Assembly (NCBI GenBank): GCA_017165825.1
Contig: CM029386.1
Span: 2,948,950-3,012,949, forward strand
Length of the DNA: 64,000 bases
From: Hepsetus odoe
Lineage: Eukaryota; Chordata; Actinopteri; Characiformes; Hepsetidae
Direction: 5' to 3'
The translations under genes were made by a program, and so were the position numbers. Under the pieces are notes generated by a model. It made no database searches. It worked only from the letters and a program-made list of their open reading frames with translations, and was not told the DNA's origin. Each line of letters opens with the position of its first letter. The stretch's first letter is position 1. Below, in pieces: positions 52,539-62,954 of the stretch.

Positions 52539-54565
52539 TTTTTTCAGACAGTGAACTTCTCACACTTACCTGTTCCCTGTATGAAAACATCATCCTGCTC
52601 AGTGATTTTAACATTCATATAGATACTTCAGAATTTTTGTCCCTTCTTGAATGTTTCCATCTCACTCAGCATATGAACTTTCCCACACATAAACATGGAC
52701 ATATACTCGACTTGATTTGTTCATCTGGGCTTAATAATGCTTCTGTAAACTGTTCTTCTGTTGGTATTTCTGACTACAATTTTATCAAATTTGCTTTCGA
52801 ATTAACCTTAGATAATCCATGTAAAAAAATCTACAATTTCATATGGGAAATCTAAATCTGTTGACCTTCAAGGGTTTTCCTTTGACTTACTTGCATCTCC
52901 TCCTTCAAATTCCTTAAACCTCTCCTGTCCTGTTCTGTCTTCATATTACCACTCCATTTCTGCCATTTTAGACAAGTTTGCTCTAGTCAAAATCAGGGCT
53001 GTACCTCTTGTTACCTTTCCTCCATCATCAACAGCAGCAGCTGTAAGTGCAAGGCCCTGTTTGCTAGTGTGAGTAAACTTCTTCAGCCCCCAGCACGTTC
53101 TCTTTCAGGTTCTCACTCATGTGAGTCCTTTCTTCACTTTCAAAACAAAATTGGCCTAATATATAATCTGTTCACTGGTACCCTTGTTCACTCTCCTCTG
53201 GTGTTGTTCCTCTGGGTCTAAAAAGTACGGAGACTGCCCTTCTACAGTGTCACCAATGACCTTTTACTCAATCCTGACTCTGGTTCCCTGAGTGTCCTCC
53301 TTCTCTTGGATCTAAGCTCTACCTTTGACACTGTCAATCATAACATCCTTCATTCCCATCTTTCAGCCATTGGGCTATCTGGTACTGTTCTTTCTTGGTT
53401 CACATCTTACCTCACTGATAGCAATTCATCTACCTCCATAACAATAGATCACCTCCTGCTTCAGTTAAACATGGTGCCCCTCAGGGATCTGTTCTTGGAC
53501 CTTTATTGTTCATAATTTATGTTCTTCCTCTCGATCATATTATTAGAAACCATGGCCTCAGTTTTCATTGCTATGCCAACAATACCCAAATCTACCACCT
53601 CCACTTCAGTCACCCACCCCATTCCCTTACAGCTTGTATTCATGATGTAAAATTATGGCTCACCTCAAATGTTCTAAAGCTTAACACTGACAAAACAGAA
53701 CTTTTATTAATTGGCTCAAAATTTCTCATAATTAAACATATCACTAAATTTCAGTTTATTCATTGACAATGCTTTTGTTACACCCTCACCCACTGTCCAG
53801 AATTTAGGTGTTATATTTGATCCTGCTCTTTCATTTGACTCTCACATAAACACAGTTGTCAAAAATGCATTCTTTCACCTCTGAAACATCTCATGCCTCC
53901 ACTCATTAATTTCTTTGAAGAATGCAGAAACACTTCATGCTTTTATAACCTCACGTCACAATTTCTGTAATGCTTTACTCTTTGGTCTCTAAACTAGAAC
54001 ATTAGTCAGGCTCCAGTATGTACAGAACTCTGCAGCTTGTGTTCTCACATTCTCCAAAAAATCAGAACATATCGCCCCCATTCTCCACAAACTTCACTGG
54101 CTGCCCATATCATTTTGTATTCAGCACAAGCTGCTTCTCATCACGTTTAAAGCCCTTCATGAGTCTGCCCCTCCATACCTCACTGAATTACTCCATGCAT
54201 ACACTCCAACCTCCAGTACTGGTTTACTCTCAGCTCCTAAATTCAGGTTAGCCACCATGAGTGGAAGATCATTTAGTGTTGCTGCCCCTAAACTGTGGAA
54301 TTCCCTCCTCAAAACCTGCACTTAATGTTCTCTCTGTCCCTCTTCAAAACTCAGTTGAAAACATATCTATTAATTCTGTGCTGTTCCTATTCTCCCCATT
54401 CTTGATGTACTAATTCTGCTGTTTGTTTGTCACTGTCTTTGTGTTTTGCTTGTTAACTGTTTTAATTTATATTGCTTTCTCTTCTGCTCTGTAAAGTGAC
54501 CTTGAGAAAGGTGCCAAATAAGTAAAAATATTATTATTATTCTTGTTGTTGTTGTTCTTGTTGTT
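52529..54565 (+). mobile_element. L2-type LINE, 5'-truncated
   Basis: The plus strand carries the endonuclease end ('LLSDFNIHIDTSEF', 'THKHGHILDLICSSGL', 'VGISDYNF') and reverse transcriptase ('LSSTFDTVNHNILHSHL', 'GLSGTVLSWFTSYL'). It continues to the C-terminal end ('LHKLHWLPISFCIQHKLLL', 'ESAPPYLTELLHAYTP') and a 3' end with attatt/gttgtt repeats. The catalytic YADD is YANN (53,571-53,582), so both metal-binding Asp codons are changed. Frames are broken in many places. Confidence 0.9.
54532..54565. repeat. (ATT)n/(GTT)n simple repeat at LINE end
   Basis: Terminal repeat of the L2-type LINE. Confidence 0.85.
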
Positions 54566-54990
54566 AAAATTCCTTTATTAACTTAATTTGCCTCACTTTT
54601 TACGAAGACAAAGAAATAGACTTTCCAGGACATGTCCCACCCCAAAGACCAAGGGATCATGACTTTGTTTAGATTAGCTTTGCTTAGAAATTGCCAGCTA
54701 TTACCTGGATGGTTTATTGCTTTTTTCCATTTTTATGGATGTCTGCTTCTCTTTCCCTTTGTGTGACTCGTCTCTCTTGTTGCTCTGTCCTTGCTCTAGT
54801 CTTGCTGAAGAACATGCAACACAGATAACAGTTCAAATTCCCAATGTCCAATGGGCTGTTAAGCATTTGCATAAATTTGTCTCAGCACATATTCAATGAC
54901 CTATTGCAAGCCACAGACATGCCCAGTGACAGTGCACTCATTTTGCATATATCTCTATTATCTGAGCCATTTATCCAGAGCAGGGTGGCA
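54566..54990. other. no gene seen
   Basis: Short frames only, no repeat recognised. Confidence 0.4.
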
Positions 54991-55072
54991 AGGGGTGGTG
55001 GCGCCTGTAGGTGTCCTAGTGTTTAAGGACTAGACCCCAGGATCAAAAGGTCATGGGTTTACAAAGGACCCT
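54991..55072 (+). mobile_element. SINE head remnant
   Basis: 'gtgtcctagtgtttaaggac' and 'gatcaaaaggtcatgggttt' match the head variant seen at 56,281. Nothing beyond the B box is recognisable. Confidence 0.5.
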
Positions 55073-55214
55073 AAACTTTATAAGATACCCCTAGCAGAAG
55101 AGCACAGGCCTTGTGATGTGATGCCTATTGGGCATGCAGGGGGGGAAGTTATTATTTCACAAAAAGATACAAAAAACATAAGCCATATTGTGCAATATGG
55201 GGATATGGGGATTT

Positions 55215-55455
55215 CCAGTATATTGGTTGGAGGAGAGGTGGAAATGCCCAGGTGAGTTGGTTGGAGGAGAGCTGCCCCCTCATGCCTCACATGAGCTGTA
55301 GAGATGGAAGCAGTCACGACATTGGTTGAGACACTCAGCAGGTGAGTTATTGGGGAACAGGAAGTTGTCAGGTGAATTGGAGGAAGTTAGGTACCCCTCA
55401 GACAAGTCGTTGGAGAAGAGGAAGTCATCAGATGAGTTGGAGGAGAGTAAGCAGA
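55215..55455. repeat. degenerate ~60-bp repeat
   Basis: The phrases 'ttggaggagag' and 'caggtgagtt' recur about every 50-60 bases (55,229, 55,260, 55,345, 55,372, 55,408, 55,437). The minus-strand frame at 55,570-55,280 shows the matching peptide repeats 'SSNSSDDFLFSN' and 'SSNSPDNFLFPN'. No known protein. Confidence 0.5.
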
Positions 55456-55712
55456 GTAACCAACTGCTCCTGTGGCTGAATTTATTCAAACTGACAATGG
55501 CTATTGAACTTTCCTGTGAATTGATACAGAAGCCAATGGAATAAAGAAAAGAGTGAGAGTACACACTCACACTGCACCACCCGGTCCAAACAGACCCTGT
55601 TTCTGTGTCAGGGTCCAGAGAAGCGGCTAAGAACCTCGATCTAGAAAATCAAGAGCTCAGGTGCTTTATGAGAAATTCTCTGTAAAAATGCAGCAGTTTC
55701 GATGAGCGGATG

Positions 55713-55714
<2 letters not shown>

Positions 55715-55776
<62 letters not shown>
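55715..55776. repeat. (GT)n microsatellite
   Basis: Pure GT run of about 60 bases. Confidence 0.95.
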
Positions 55777-55777
<1 letters not shown>

Positions 55778-56045
55778 ACTGCCATTAGGATGTTTCGGTA
55801 AGCAGTGAGTCTAATTCCCTGCTCCCTTGTCAGGCTGACTCACTTGTAATGAAAACACAATCATCCTATGGGGGCTAGTTATTACGCTTGTTTACTCTTA
55901 TTGAAATTAGCCACTCTGCCTGCTGAGAGACCCTTTGCTCAATTAGGAGGCAGGATAACCCATTCTAATTCTACAGTGTCTGATCTTACCTTTTGTTCTA
56001 TCTCTGCGCTATTATAAAGCATAGGCCCCTAACTCAATGAACAAG

Positions 56046-56048
<3 letters not shown>
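55777..56048. other. non-coding stretch that looks single-copy
   Basis: About 270 bases of even composition between two long GT arrays, with homeodomain-like 'ctaattc' and 'ccattaggat' strings and no frames. A possible conserved non-coding element, by appearance only. Confidence 0.25.

Positions 56049-56092
<44 letters not shown>
56049..56092. repeat. (GT)n microsatellite
   Basis: Pure GT run of about 44 bases. Confidence 0.95.
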
Positions 56093-56094
<2 letters not shown>

Positions 56095-56280
56095 CTAGTC
56101 TTGCTGAAGCTCTTTAGTTCAACTTCACTTTTTAAACAGAAAACTCTTATTATAATCAGTTACTTCCAGTGGCTGCCAAGACGTTAATTTGCATTTTATT
56201 TTTTTTCATGGATTAGTACATCAGGTTCTAGGCATCATTTACACTCAGTGGATGCCACATTATAAACATTTGTAACTTTG

Positions 56281-56395
56281 CAGTGGCGGCCTAGTGGTTA
56301 GGGACTAGGCCCTGGGATCAGAAGGTCATGGGTTCGAATCCCAAATCAGACCCTGAGGTAACCTTGAGCAAGGTCTCGTCCCCATCACTGCTCAT
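56281..56395 (+). mobile_element. tRNA-derived SINE, truncated
   Basis: Head 'gcagtggcggcctagtggtt', B box 'gggttcgaatcccaaa' and body 'gaggtaaccttgagcaagg'. The 3' tail is absent; it joins the transposase remnant at about 56,396. Confidence 0.8.
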
Positions 56396-56763
56396 CTTTG
56401 GAAGAGGCTTCCTTCTGGGACAACAGCCATGCAGACCAATTTGATGCAGTGTGCGGCGTATGGTCTGAGGACTGACAGATTGGCCCCCCACCTCTGTAAC
56501 AATGCTGGCAATGCTCATACGTCTATTTTTAAAAGAAAACCTCTGGATATGACGCTGAGCATGTGCACTAATTTTCTTTGGTAGGCGATGGCGAGGCCTG
56601 TTCTGAGTGGAACCTGTCCTGTTAAACCGCTGTATTGTCTTGGCCCCCATGCTGCAGCTCAGATTCAGGGTGTTGGCAATCTTCTTATAGCCTAGGCCAT
56701 CTTTATGTAGAGCAACAGATCTTTTATTCAGATCCTCAGAGAGTTCTTTACCATGAGGTGCCA
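56396..56763 (-). pseudogene. Tc1-like transposase, DNA-binding half
   Basis: About 120 codons from the start Met, open and well conserved, covering the paired-like DNA-binding domain with its 'RPRH' linker (GRPR-type AT-hook-like motif). It is truncated before the first catalytic Asp, so it cannot cut DNA; it could at most bind transposon ends if expressed. The usual length of the family is about 340 residues. Confidence 0.85.
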
Positions 56764-57140
56764 TGCTGAACTTCAAGTGACCAGTATGAGAGAGTGTGAG
56801 AGCGATAACATCAAATTTAACACACCTGCTCATCATTCACACCCGAGACCTTGTAACATTAATAAGTCACATGAAACCAGGGAGGGAAAATAGCTAATTA
56901 GACACAATGTGGGCATTTTTCACTTAGGGGTGTACTCACTTCTGTTGCCAGTGGTTTAGACATCAATGGCTGTGTGTTGAGTTATTTTGAGGGGACAGCA
57001 AATTTACACTGTTATTCAAGCTGTACACTGACTACTTTACATTGTATCAAGGTTTCAAATATTCAGTGTTTTCACATTAAAAGGTATGACAAAATATTTA
57101 TAAAAATGTGAGGCGTGTACTCATTTTTGGAAGATACTGC
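56396..57140 (-). mobile_element. Tc1-like transposon, one arm and transposase start
   Basis: The arm at 56,900-57,140 has the repeats 'ggtgtactcacttctgttgc' and 'gcgtgtactcatttttggaa'. On the minus strand it is followed by a transposase beginning 'MAPHGKELSEDLNKRSVAL' (56,763), with the two helix-turn-helix units ('GYKKIANTLNLS', 'SIASIVTEVGGQSVSPQTI'). It ends at 'HQIGLHGCCPRRKPL', before the catalytic DDE residues. The distal half and the other arm are lost. Confidence 0.9.
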
Positions 57141-57440
57141 ACATATCCTGAACTTCTCTGACATACTTCTCTGTAACACCTGACTTCCTCATACAGAACC
57201 ACAACTTTTCTCTAGGCACCCTGTCATGTGCTTTCTCCATTTCCACAAAGGCAAAATGCAGCTCCTTCTGACCTTCTCTGTACTTCTCCATCAACACCCT
57301 CAGAGCAAACATTGCATCTGTAGTGCTCTTTCTCGGCATAAAACAATACTGCTGTTCACTAATCCTCACTTCTTTTCTTAACCTAGCTTCCACTACACTT
57401 TCCTGTAACTTTAGGCCTATGACTGTACTATTTGCCAATA
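57141..57440 (-). mobile_element. RTE-type LINE fragment
   Basis: The minus strand is open over 'ESVVEARLRKEVRISEQQYC', 'FMPRKSTTDAMFALRVLMEK' and 'KAHDRVPREKLWFCMRKSGV', the finger/palm start of RTE reverse transcriptase. Both ends are cut, one against the Tc1 arm and one against gypsy sequence. Confidence 0.9.
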
Positions 57441-58000
57441 TTTCTGACAGTCCATGTAAACTTCCATGATGGTCCGGAATTCCAAGATGTAGTCATCCAT
57501 TGTTTCAGTGTTTTAAGATGGGCAGAAGTGGTCTCTCAACCTCTGACCTGTCAAAGACCTGAATAAACTTCATGGAGAACTCGGGCCAGGACTTGAGCAG
57601 TGGAGATCAAGCTCATTTCAGGTCAAAAGGCAGCAGACAAACTTGATGTTAGCTAAATTAGTAGAGTAGCTACCTGACATTCCCTGGAAAAAGATTCTCA
57701 ACTTGAGTAATGAATAGAAAGTACTTTCCCTATTCTGCAGAGTATTTACCTGGCATGGCCAGAGGTGGAATGGCTAGAGTGGGAGTTGTAGATGGTGGGC
57801 TTAACGGTGGGCATAGGAGGGATCAAAGGGCATAGGAGGGATCACTGTCGAAGCCCTCACAACCAACAGTGTCTGGTGGGCCTGAGTCAGCTGGGTGAGG
57901 GCAGCCTGTTGTAAGGCCATTTGATTTTGAAGGCAGTTGATAACTTATTCCATCTGCAGGTGATAAGCACTTGTTCCTGTGTTTTGTTTAGTTCAGGTGC
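57441..58000 (-). pseudogene. Ty3/gypsy gag remnant
   Basis: The minus-strand frames give 'LQNQMALQQAALTQLTQAHQ', 'WPEFSMKFIQVFDRS' and 'ETMDDYILEFRTIM', in the order and spacing of gag in fish Ty3/gypsy elements. Several frame changes. Confidence 0.7.
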
Positions 58001-58766
58001 TACATCCAGCACCAGGTTGCAAAATCCTGTGGCATCATTGTTCTGTTGTATGCATAGAAATGGGAGAGAAACACAGCTCAGACAGACAGAGTATAAAAAC
58101 TTTGTAAACTTCAATGCACCTTCAAGGTGGTGCAGCACTCTATTACAGTACTGTGCAAAAGTTTTAGGCAGGTGTGGAGAAAATGCTGTAAACAAACAAT
58201 GCTTTCAAAAATGGAAGCGTTAATCATTTATTTTCATCAATCAAAAAAATGCAGTGAATGAACAAAAGAAAAATCTAAATCAAATCAATATTTGGTTTCA
58301 GCATCAATTCTTCTAGGTACACTTGCACACAGGTTTTTGAAGGAACTCAGCTGGTAGGTCATTCCAAACATCTTGGAGAACTAACCACAGATCTTTTGTG
58401 GATGTAGGCTTCCTCACATCCTTCTGTCTCTTCATGTGATCCAGACACACTGGATGATGTTGAGATCAGGGCTCTGTGGGGCCAGAAGAACTGATGCTGG
58501 TTTGAAGGCAAAAGGTAGTAACACCAAATATCGATCTGATTTAGATTTTACTTTTGTTCGCTTACGTTGCATTTTGTAAATTTATAAAAATAAACAATCG
58601 TTATTTATATTTCTGAAAGCATTCTTTGTTTACAGCATTTTTTCCACACCCGCCTAAAACCTTTGCACAGAACTGTATGTGCTCCTGCTACTGGCACTTG
58701 TTTCCAATAAATCCATGCAGTTGTTAATCATAGTGGGAGGACAGTCAGGTGCGTTGGCTCATGACA
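58001..58766 (-). repeat. gypsy LTR, split by a DNA transposon
   Basis: On the minus strand the LTR opens TGTCATGAGCC at 58,766, just after a purine tract (58,770-58,782). After the inserted Tc1-type element it continues to a 'gcaacctggtgctggatg' stretch that looks like a primer-binding region before gag. The right border is approximate. Confidence 0.5.
58146..58675 (-). mobile_element. non-autonomous Tc1-like element with both inverted repeats
   Basis: The ends 'cagtactgtgcaaaagtttt' (58,146) and 'aacctttgcacagaactg' (to 58,675) are inverted repeats of about 80 bases with TA on each outer side (58,144-58,145 and 58,676-58,677). Inside, the minus strand keeps the end of a transposase ('APQSPDLNIIQ') with stops. 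The element is 530 bp instead of about 1.6 kb. Confidence 0.92.
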
Positions 58767-58789
58767 GGAGCCTCCCCCCTCCTATGGGT

Positions 58790-59650
58790 GACTCCTAGTG
58801 GCCGGAAAGCAGAAGGATAATGCAGGTGAAAATTAGTGACAAGGGAGCGATGGCCCCGAAGGTCACCCAGGACCATTCCTCTGGCCCATAACACTCCCAG
58901 TCTACGAGATACTTCCAGCTCCATCTTGGAGCCAAGAAACCATATAGTGCACCTGTACATAAATAATTTTTATGATGGGAGGTGGAGGAGGTTGTGGGTG
59001 CAGAGGTGAAGTGATGAAGGGCTTCAGTAGTGAGATATGGATGACCGGATGGATTTTTATAGAAGGGAGTTGGGGTAAATAATATGTTACAGGGTTGATA
59101 TGAGACAGGACTCACATCTGGGGGAAAATTTATTGTCCATATGCAGAGGGATATCTCTGGTGTAGAGCCAAATCTGATCATTGAGTCTGGCTGACCTTCT
59201 TTGGGAATCAGCCTGCAGTTTCATGGCCTGGTTTGAACAGGAGAGCTGGTCCTTAACCCTCTCCCAACTTCTCTTGCATCCTTCTACCAAGGCCTGAGCA
59301 GATGTGAACACAAAATCAGAGGTTGGGCTGAAAACCAGCCTGGGCTTCAAAGGAAAACATCCAAATAGCGGCCTTGTGGTGGAAGTTAGACCCAGGTGAG
59401 ATTTTTAGCAACAGAATGACATGAGTTGAGGACTGGAGAACTGGTCTGTGACTACCAGGAGGCTGGTGTTTCCCTTGAACAAAGGCAAGCTAGTGATGAA
59501 GTCTAGGGTGAGATGTGACTGTGAACGCGCTGGTAACAGTAAGAGAAAGGGTTGATGTGTTATTTTACCAGCTTGGTTCTTGATTCATGTCCAGACATTA
59601 CATGCTTGAATGTACAACATTATGTCCCTTCACATGACCAGCCACCAATC
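58790..59650 (-). pseudogene. Ty3/gypsy integrase with chromodomain
   Basis: The minus strand reads integrase core ('LTLDFITSLPLFKGNTSLLV' with the first catalytic Asp), then the C-terminal part ('AQALVEGCKRSWERVKDQL', 'IWLYTRDIPLHMDNKFSPRC') and a chromodomain ('WKYLVDWECYGPEEWSW'). This order defines chromovirus-type gypsy elements. Frames shift between the parts. The second and third catalytic residues are not found. Confidence 0.8.
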
Positions 59651-60042
59651 ATTTCTAGATGATAGTTCCTGAGTTCATGATCAATTTAATTCACTTAATA
59701 TTTTTAATGGTTTTAAACTATACTGGGTGTCGACAGAATCAAATAAATAGGACTGATATAAGAACTGTGCTGGTAGATCTACAGACTGTCCAGGGTCTTA
59801 CTGCAGGATGCAAACTACCAAACACAGTTCTCATTCATCTGTGAGTATATCTCATGCAAAGAGCCTGACATTTTCATTGATCATTAACTATCCAGGTCGC
59901 CACACAGCAGAAGTGGAGTGATAGCAGAAGAAAAGAGATATAAGGAGGTGAGAGAGTATGTATGAACATAACGTGAAGTGAAGAGGAACAAAGATCAGTG
60001 GAGAAACAGAAACAGCACAAAGGAAGCCTATTTCTCTCAGAA
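59651..60042 (+). promoter_or_regulatory. upstream region of the intact lectin gene
   Basis: It contains the block 'gaacataacgtgaagtgaag' then aggaacaaagat at 59,963-59,995, shared with three other lectin promoter copies. GAGGAA at its centre fits the core of PU.1/ETS sites. No TATA box is obvious. The transcription start is not known. Confidence 0.45.
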
Positions 60043-60195
60043 ATGGAGCTGATATGGATTAGAGTCAATTTGCTGTTCTCAGGTCAGTGTGAACTTTCTT
60101 CACTTTCATTCAGCCCAGCACTGAACTAGACTCCAGGTAACAATATAGACAGGTTTAATCCTCAACCCATAGACATACAATATGTGAGATGATGG

Positions 60196-60269
<74 letters not shown>

Positions 60270-62214
60270 ACACTCATAATTTTCTGCAGACAAGATACCA
60301 TTCTAGTTTCTCATGTTCCTCACAGCTGTGTGTGGTGGATCTGCATACATTCCTCATCAGTATCACTTTGTGAATGAGAGTAAAACCTGGACTGAAGCTC
60401 AGAGCAACTGCAGACAGAACTACACTGATCTGGCCACCATCAACAACATGGAGGAGATGAAGAAACTCAATGCTACTCTGAAAGACAAACCCAATAGTTA
60501 TGTTTGGATCGGTCTGAACAAAAAGGGGAAATGGCATTGGTCTCTGGGAGATGAAAACTTCTACAAAGACGGAGAAGCTTATAAAAACTGGAACACTGTG
60601 GAACTAAACAACACTGGGGGGAAAGATTACTGTGTTGCGATGAAGAAAAATGATGGAACCTGGAGTAAAAATGATTGTGAAAATCTATACACTGTTATGT
60701 GTTATAATGGTGAGAACCTTCAGATACAGTTATAAAAATGACACTGTTACACAAAGAGTTTCAAAACAGTCAGACTGACAGGTATGTATTTCATGTGAAG
60801 GCAAAATCTTCTGATAAATAATGTTAAATATCTTTCAGGAAACAAGACAGACACTGAGAGATATGTCTTGGTTAATACCAACATGACCTGGTGTGATGCT
60901 CAGAGCTACTGCAGAGAGAATCACACTGACCTGGTCACAGTAAGGAACCAGACTGAGAATCAGCAGATCATGGATGCTTCAAAAAACTCAACAAATGACA
61001 ATGTTTGGATCGGCATGTTCAGCAACTCCTGGCAGTGGTCTGATCAGAGTTGCTCCTCATTCCGAAAGTGGGCACGAACCCAGCCAGATAACGCTGGAAC
61101 TGAAAACTGTGTTGTGATGCTTCAAGACCAGGGGAACTGGAATAATGAGAACTGTTCAAAACTCATCCCATTCATCTGCTTTGACAGTGAGTACAATGTT
61201 TAATTACCACATGAAAGAAAACTAGCTGGAGCGAATTATCATGAAACCTGTTTATACTGATTAATGAAATGGAATCATGTAGATATGAGGATGTTTTACA
61301 TAAAATTACTCATAACATGCTGTAAATGACTTTCAGGAAAAAATGCTTCGTTCATGTTGATTAATGAGACAAAGAGCTGGCATGATGCTCAGAGCTACTG
61401 CAAAAAGCATCACACTGACCTGGTCACTGTGAGGAACCAGACTGAGAACCAGCAGATCTGGGGTGTGGCAAATACTTCAAGCAATGGTGGTGTTTGGATC
61501 GGCCTGTTCAATGACTCCTGGCAGTGGTCTGATCAGAGTTCCTCCTTGTTCAGATACTGGATGTCTTCACAGCCAGATAATCAGAAAGGAAATGAGAACT
61601 GTGGTGCAGTGTCTGAAACTGGCCTGGGCCACTGGCACGATGTGGAGTGCACCAAAGAACACCCATTCATCTGCCAGGAGAGTGAGTTACAGTTCATTCG
61701 CTTTGCATTGAGAACAGTTATGTTGATCCTCCGTGTTAAGATTTCAGAGTAAAGGATGTAAGTGTCAGTGATGTTATTACCATGGAAAACACAGTAATGT
61801 CAGACTGTGGACAAAATGACCCTTTTCATTTTCTCCTGGACTCCAGATCAGCTGATCTTGGTGGAGCAGAATCTTACCTGGAGAGAAGCTCTGAGATACT
61901 GCAGGGAGCATTATGTGGACTTGGTCTCAGTTCACTCTGAGGAGATCCAGCTCTGGGTGATGGAGGTGGTACAGAAAGTCTCCACTGAACATGTGTGGAT
62001 GGGTCTGCGTCACACCTGCACCCTTGGTTTCTGGTTCTGGGTGAACGGAGTGTCCATCTGCTACCAGAACTGGGCTCCAGGTAACGGGACAGGGGGAGAA
62101 GACTGCAGTCCTGTAGAGAGAACCGGAGCAGTGCAGTCTGGAGGAGAACATCAGTGGATCAGCCTGCCTGAGACCCAGACACTCAACTTCATCTGCACTA
62201 CCTATGAAGATTAG
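60043..62214 (+). CDS. secreted four-CTLD C-type lectin (mannose-receptor-like), intact
   Basis: Exons: 60,043-60,082, 60,326-60,709, 60,839-61,186, 61,337-61,681 and 61,847-62,214. They total 1,485 bases, or 494 residues plus TAG. Every intron is phase 1 with GT/AG borders. The signal peptide 'MELIWIRVNLLFS' is split by intron 1. One CTLD lies in each of exons 2-5 (residues ~14-141, 142-257, 258-372, 373-494). CTLD1 has 'VELNNTGGKDYC' where EPN would be, and lacks WND. CTLD2 ('TQPDNAGTENC', 'NWNNENC') and CTLD3 ('SQPDNQKGNENC', 'HWHDVEC') carry QPD, the galactose-type calcium site. CTLD4 ('WAPGNGTGGEDC') has no sugar motif. There is no transmembrane segment, so the product is probably a secreted pattern-recognition lectin. 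It could also be annotated as macrophage mannose receptor-like or CLEC-like. Confidence 0.92.
60197..60268. repeat. (GT)n microsatellite in lectin intron 1
   Basis: Pure GT run of about 70 bases, 57 bases upstream of the exon 2 acceptor. Confidence 0.95.
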
Positions 62215-62761
62215 CGGTGAAGACAAGCTTAGGTCCATTGTGTGTATTTTTGCTTCACTGGAATGTATGAATCCAAGCTTGTATCCAGTGCTGCTCTTGG
62301 TTTATTAGGCAGAGGAGATCCTTTCCCAGATATCCCTCCTTCTTTTTAGAGTTTTTTGTTCAGATAACACACTCGTTTACCCATAAATCTCACTTTAGGT
62401 TCCAGTTGTATCTAAGCTTGACCTGAGAAACATGTAGGTTGATTTTTCTTTCTTTCTTGGTTTTGTTGATGCATTAGTTTATTAGAGACTTCAATGGTTT
62501 TCAGAATGGATCTTTTGCAAATCTCCAGTCACAATCCTGTGTTTGTTTGAAACTCTACATGTATTTCCATGTCTGTTATTTGTGAATAGGAATGTGCTGA
62601 ATTGCATTTTTCAACCAGAGTTTTGTGTGATGCTTAAAACTGCATCTTGATTTGATAAATATATATATATTTAATCAATATTATTTGATAATTTATAATA
62701 ACTGCATTATATCTGAAATCTACATTTGTATGAAATAACAATTTTCAAAACTGTGTTTCCT

Positions 62762-62767
62762 AATAAA
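62762..62767 (+). terminator. polyadenylation signal of the intact lectin gene
   Basis: AATAAA about 550 bases after the stop codon, within aataaataaa. A plausible 3' end, but not proven. Confidence 0.5.
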
Positions 62768-62913
62768 TAAACACATCAATGCTGAAAACCTGTTCAGGTT
62801 CTGTTTATGTTCCAGCTGCATGTAAATACATGTAAATTATGTTGATGATCTCTGTGAGTCGGGTCAGAGTTCTCTGTAAGTTGGGTTATTGTCCTGTATT
62901 GGTTGTTGTGGTG

Positions 62914-62954
62914 AGCAAAAGAGAAATCTAAATCAAATCAATATTTGGCTTTGC
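62914..62954. mobile_element. small fragment of the Tc1-like family of 58,146
   Basis: 'gaaatctaaatcaaatcaat' and atttggctt match 58,269-58,300. Too short to classify further. Confidence 0.5.
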
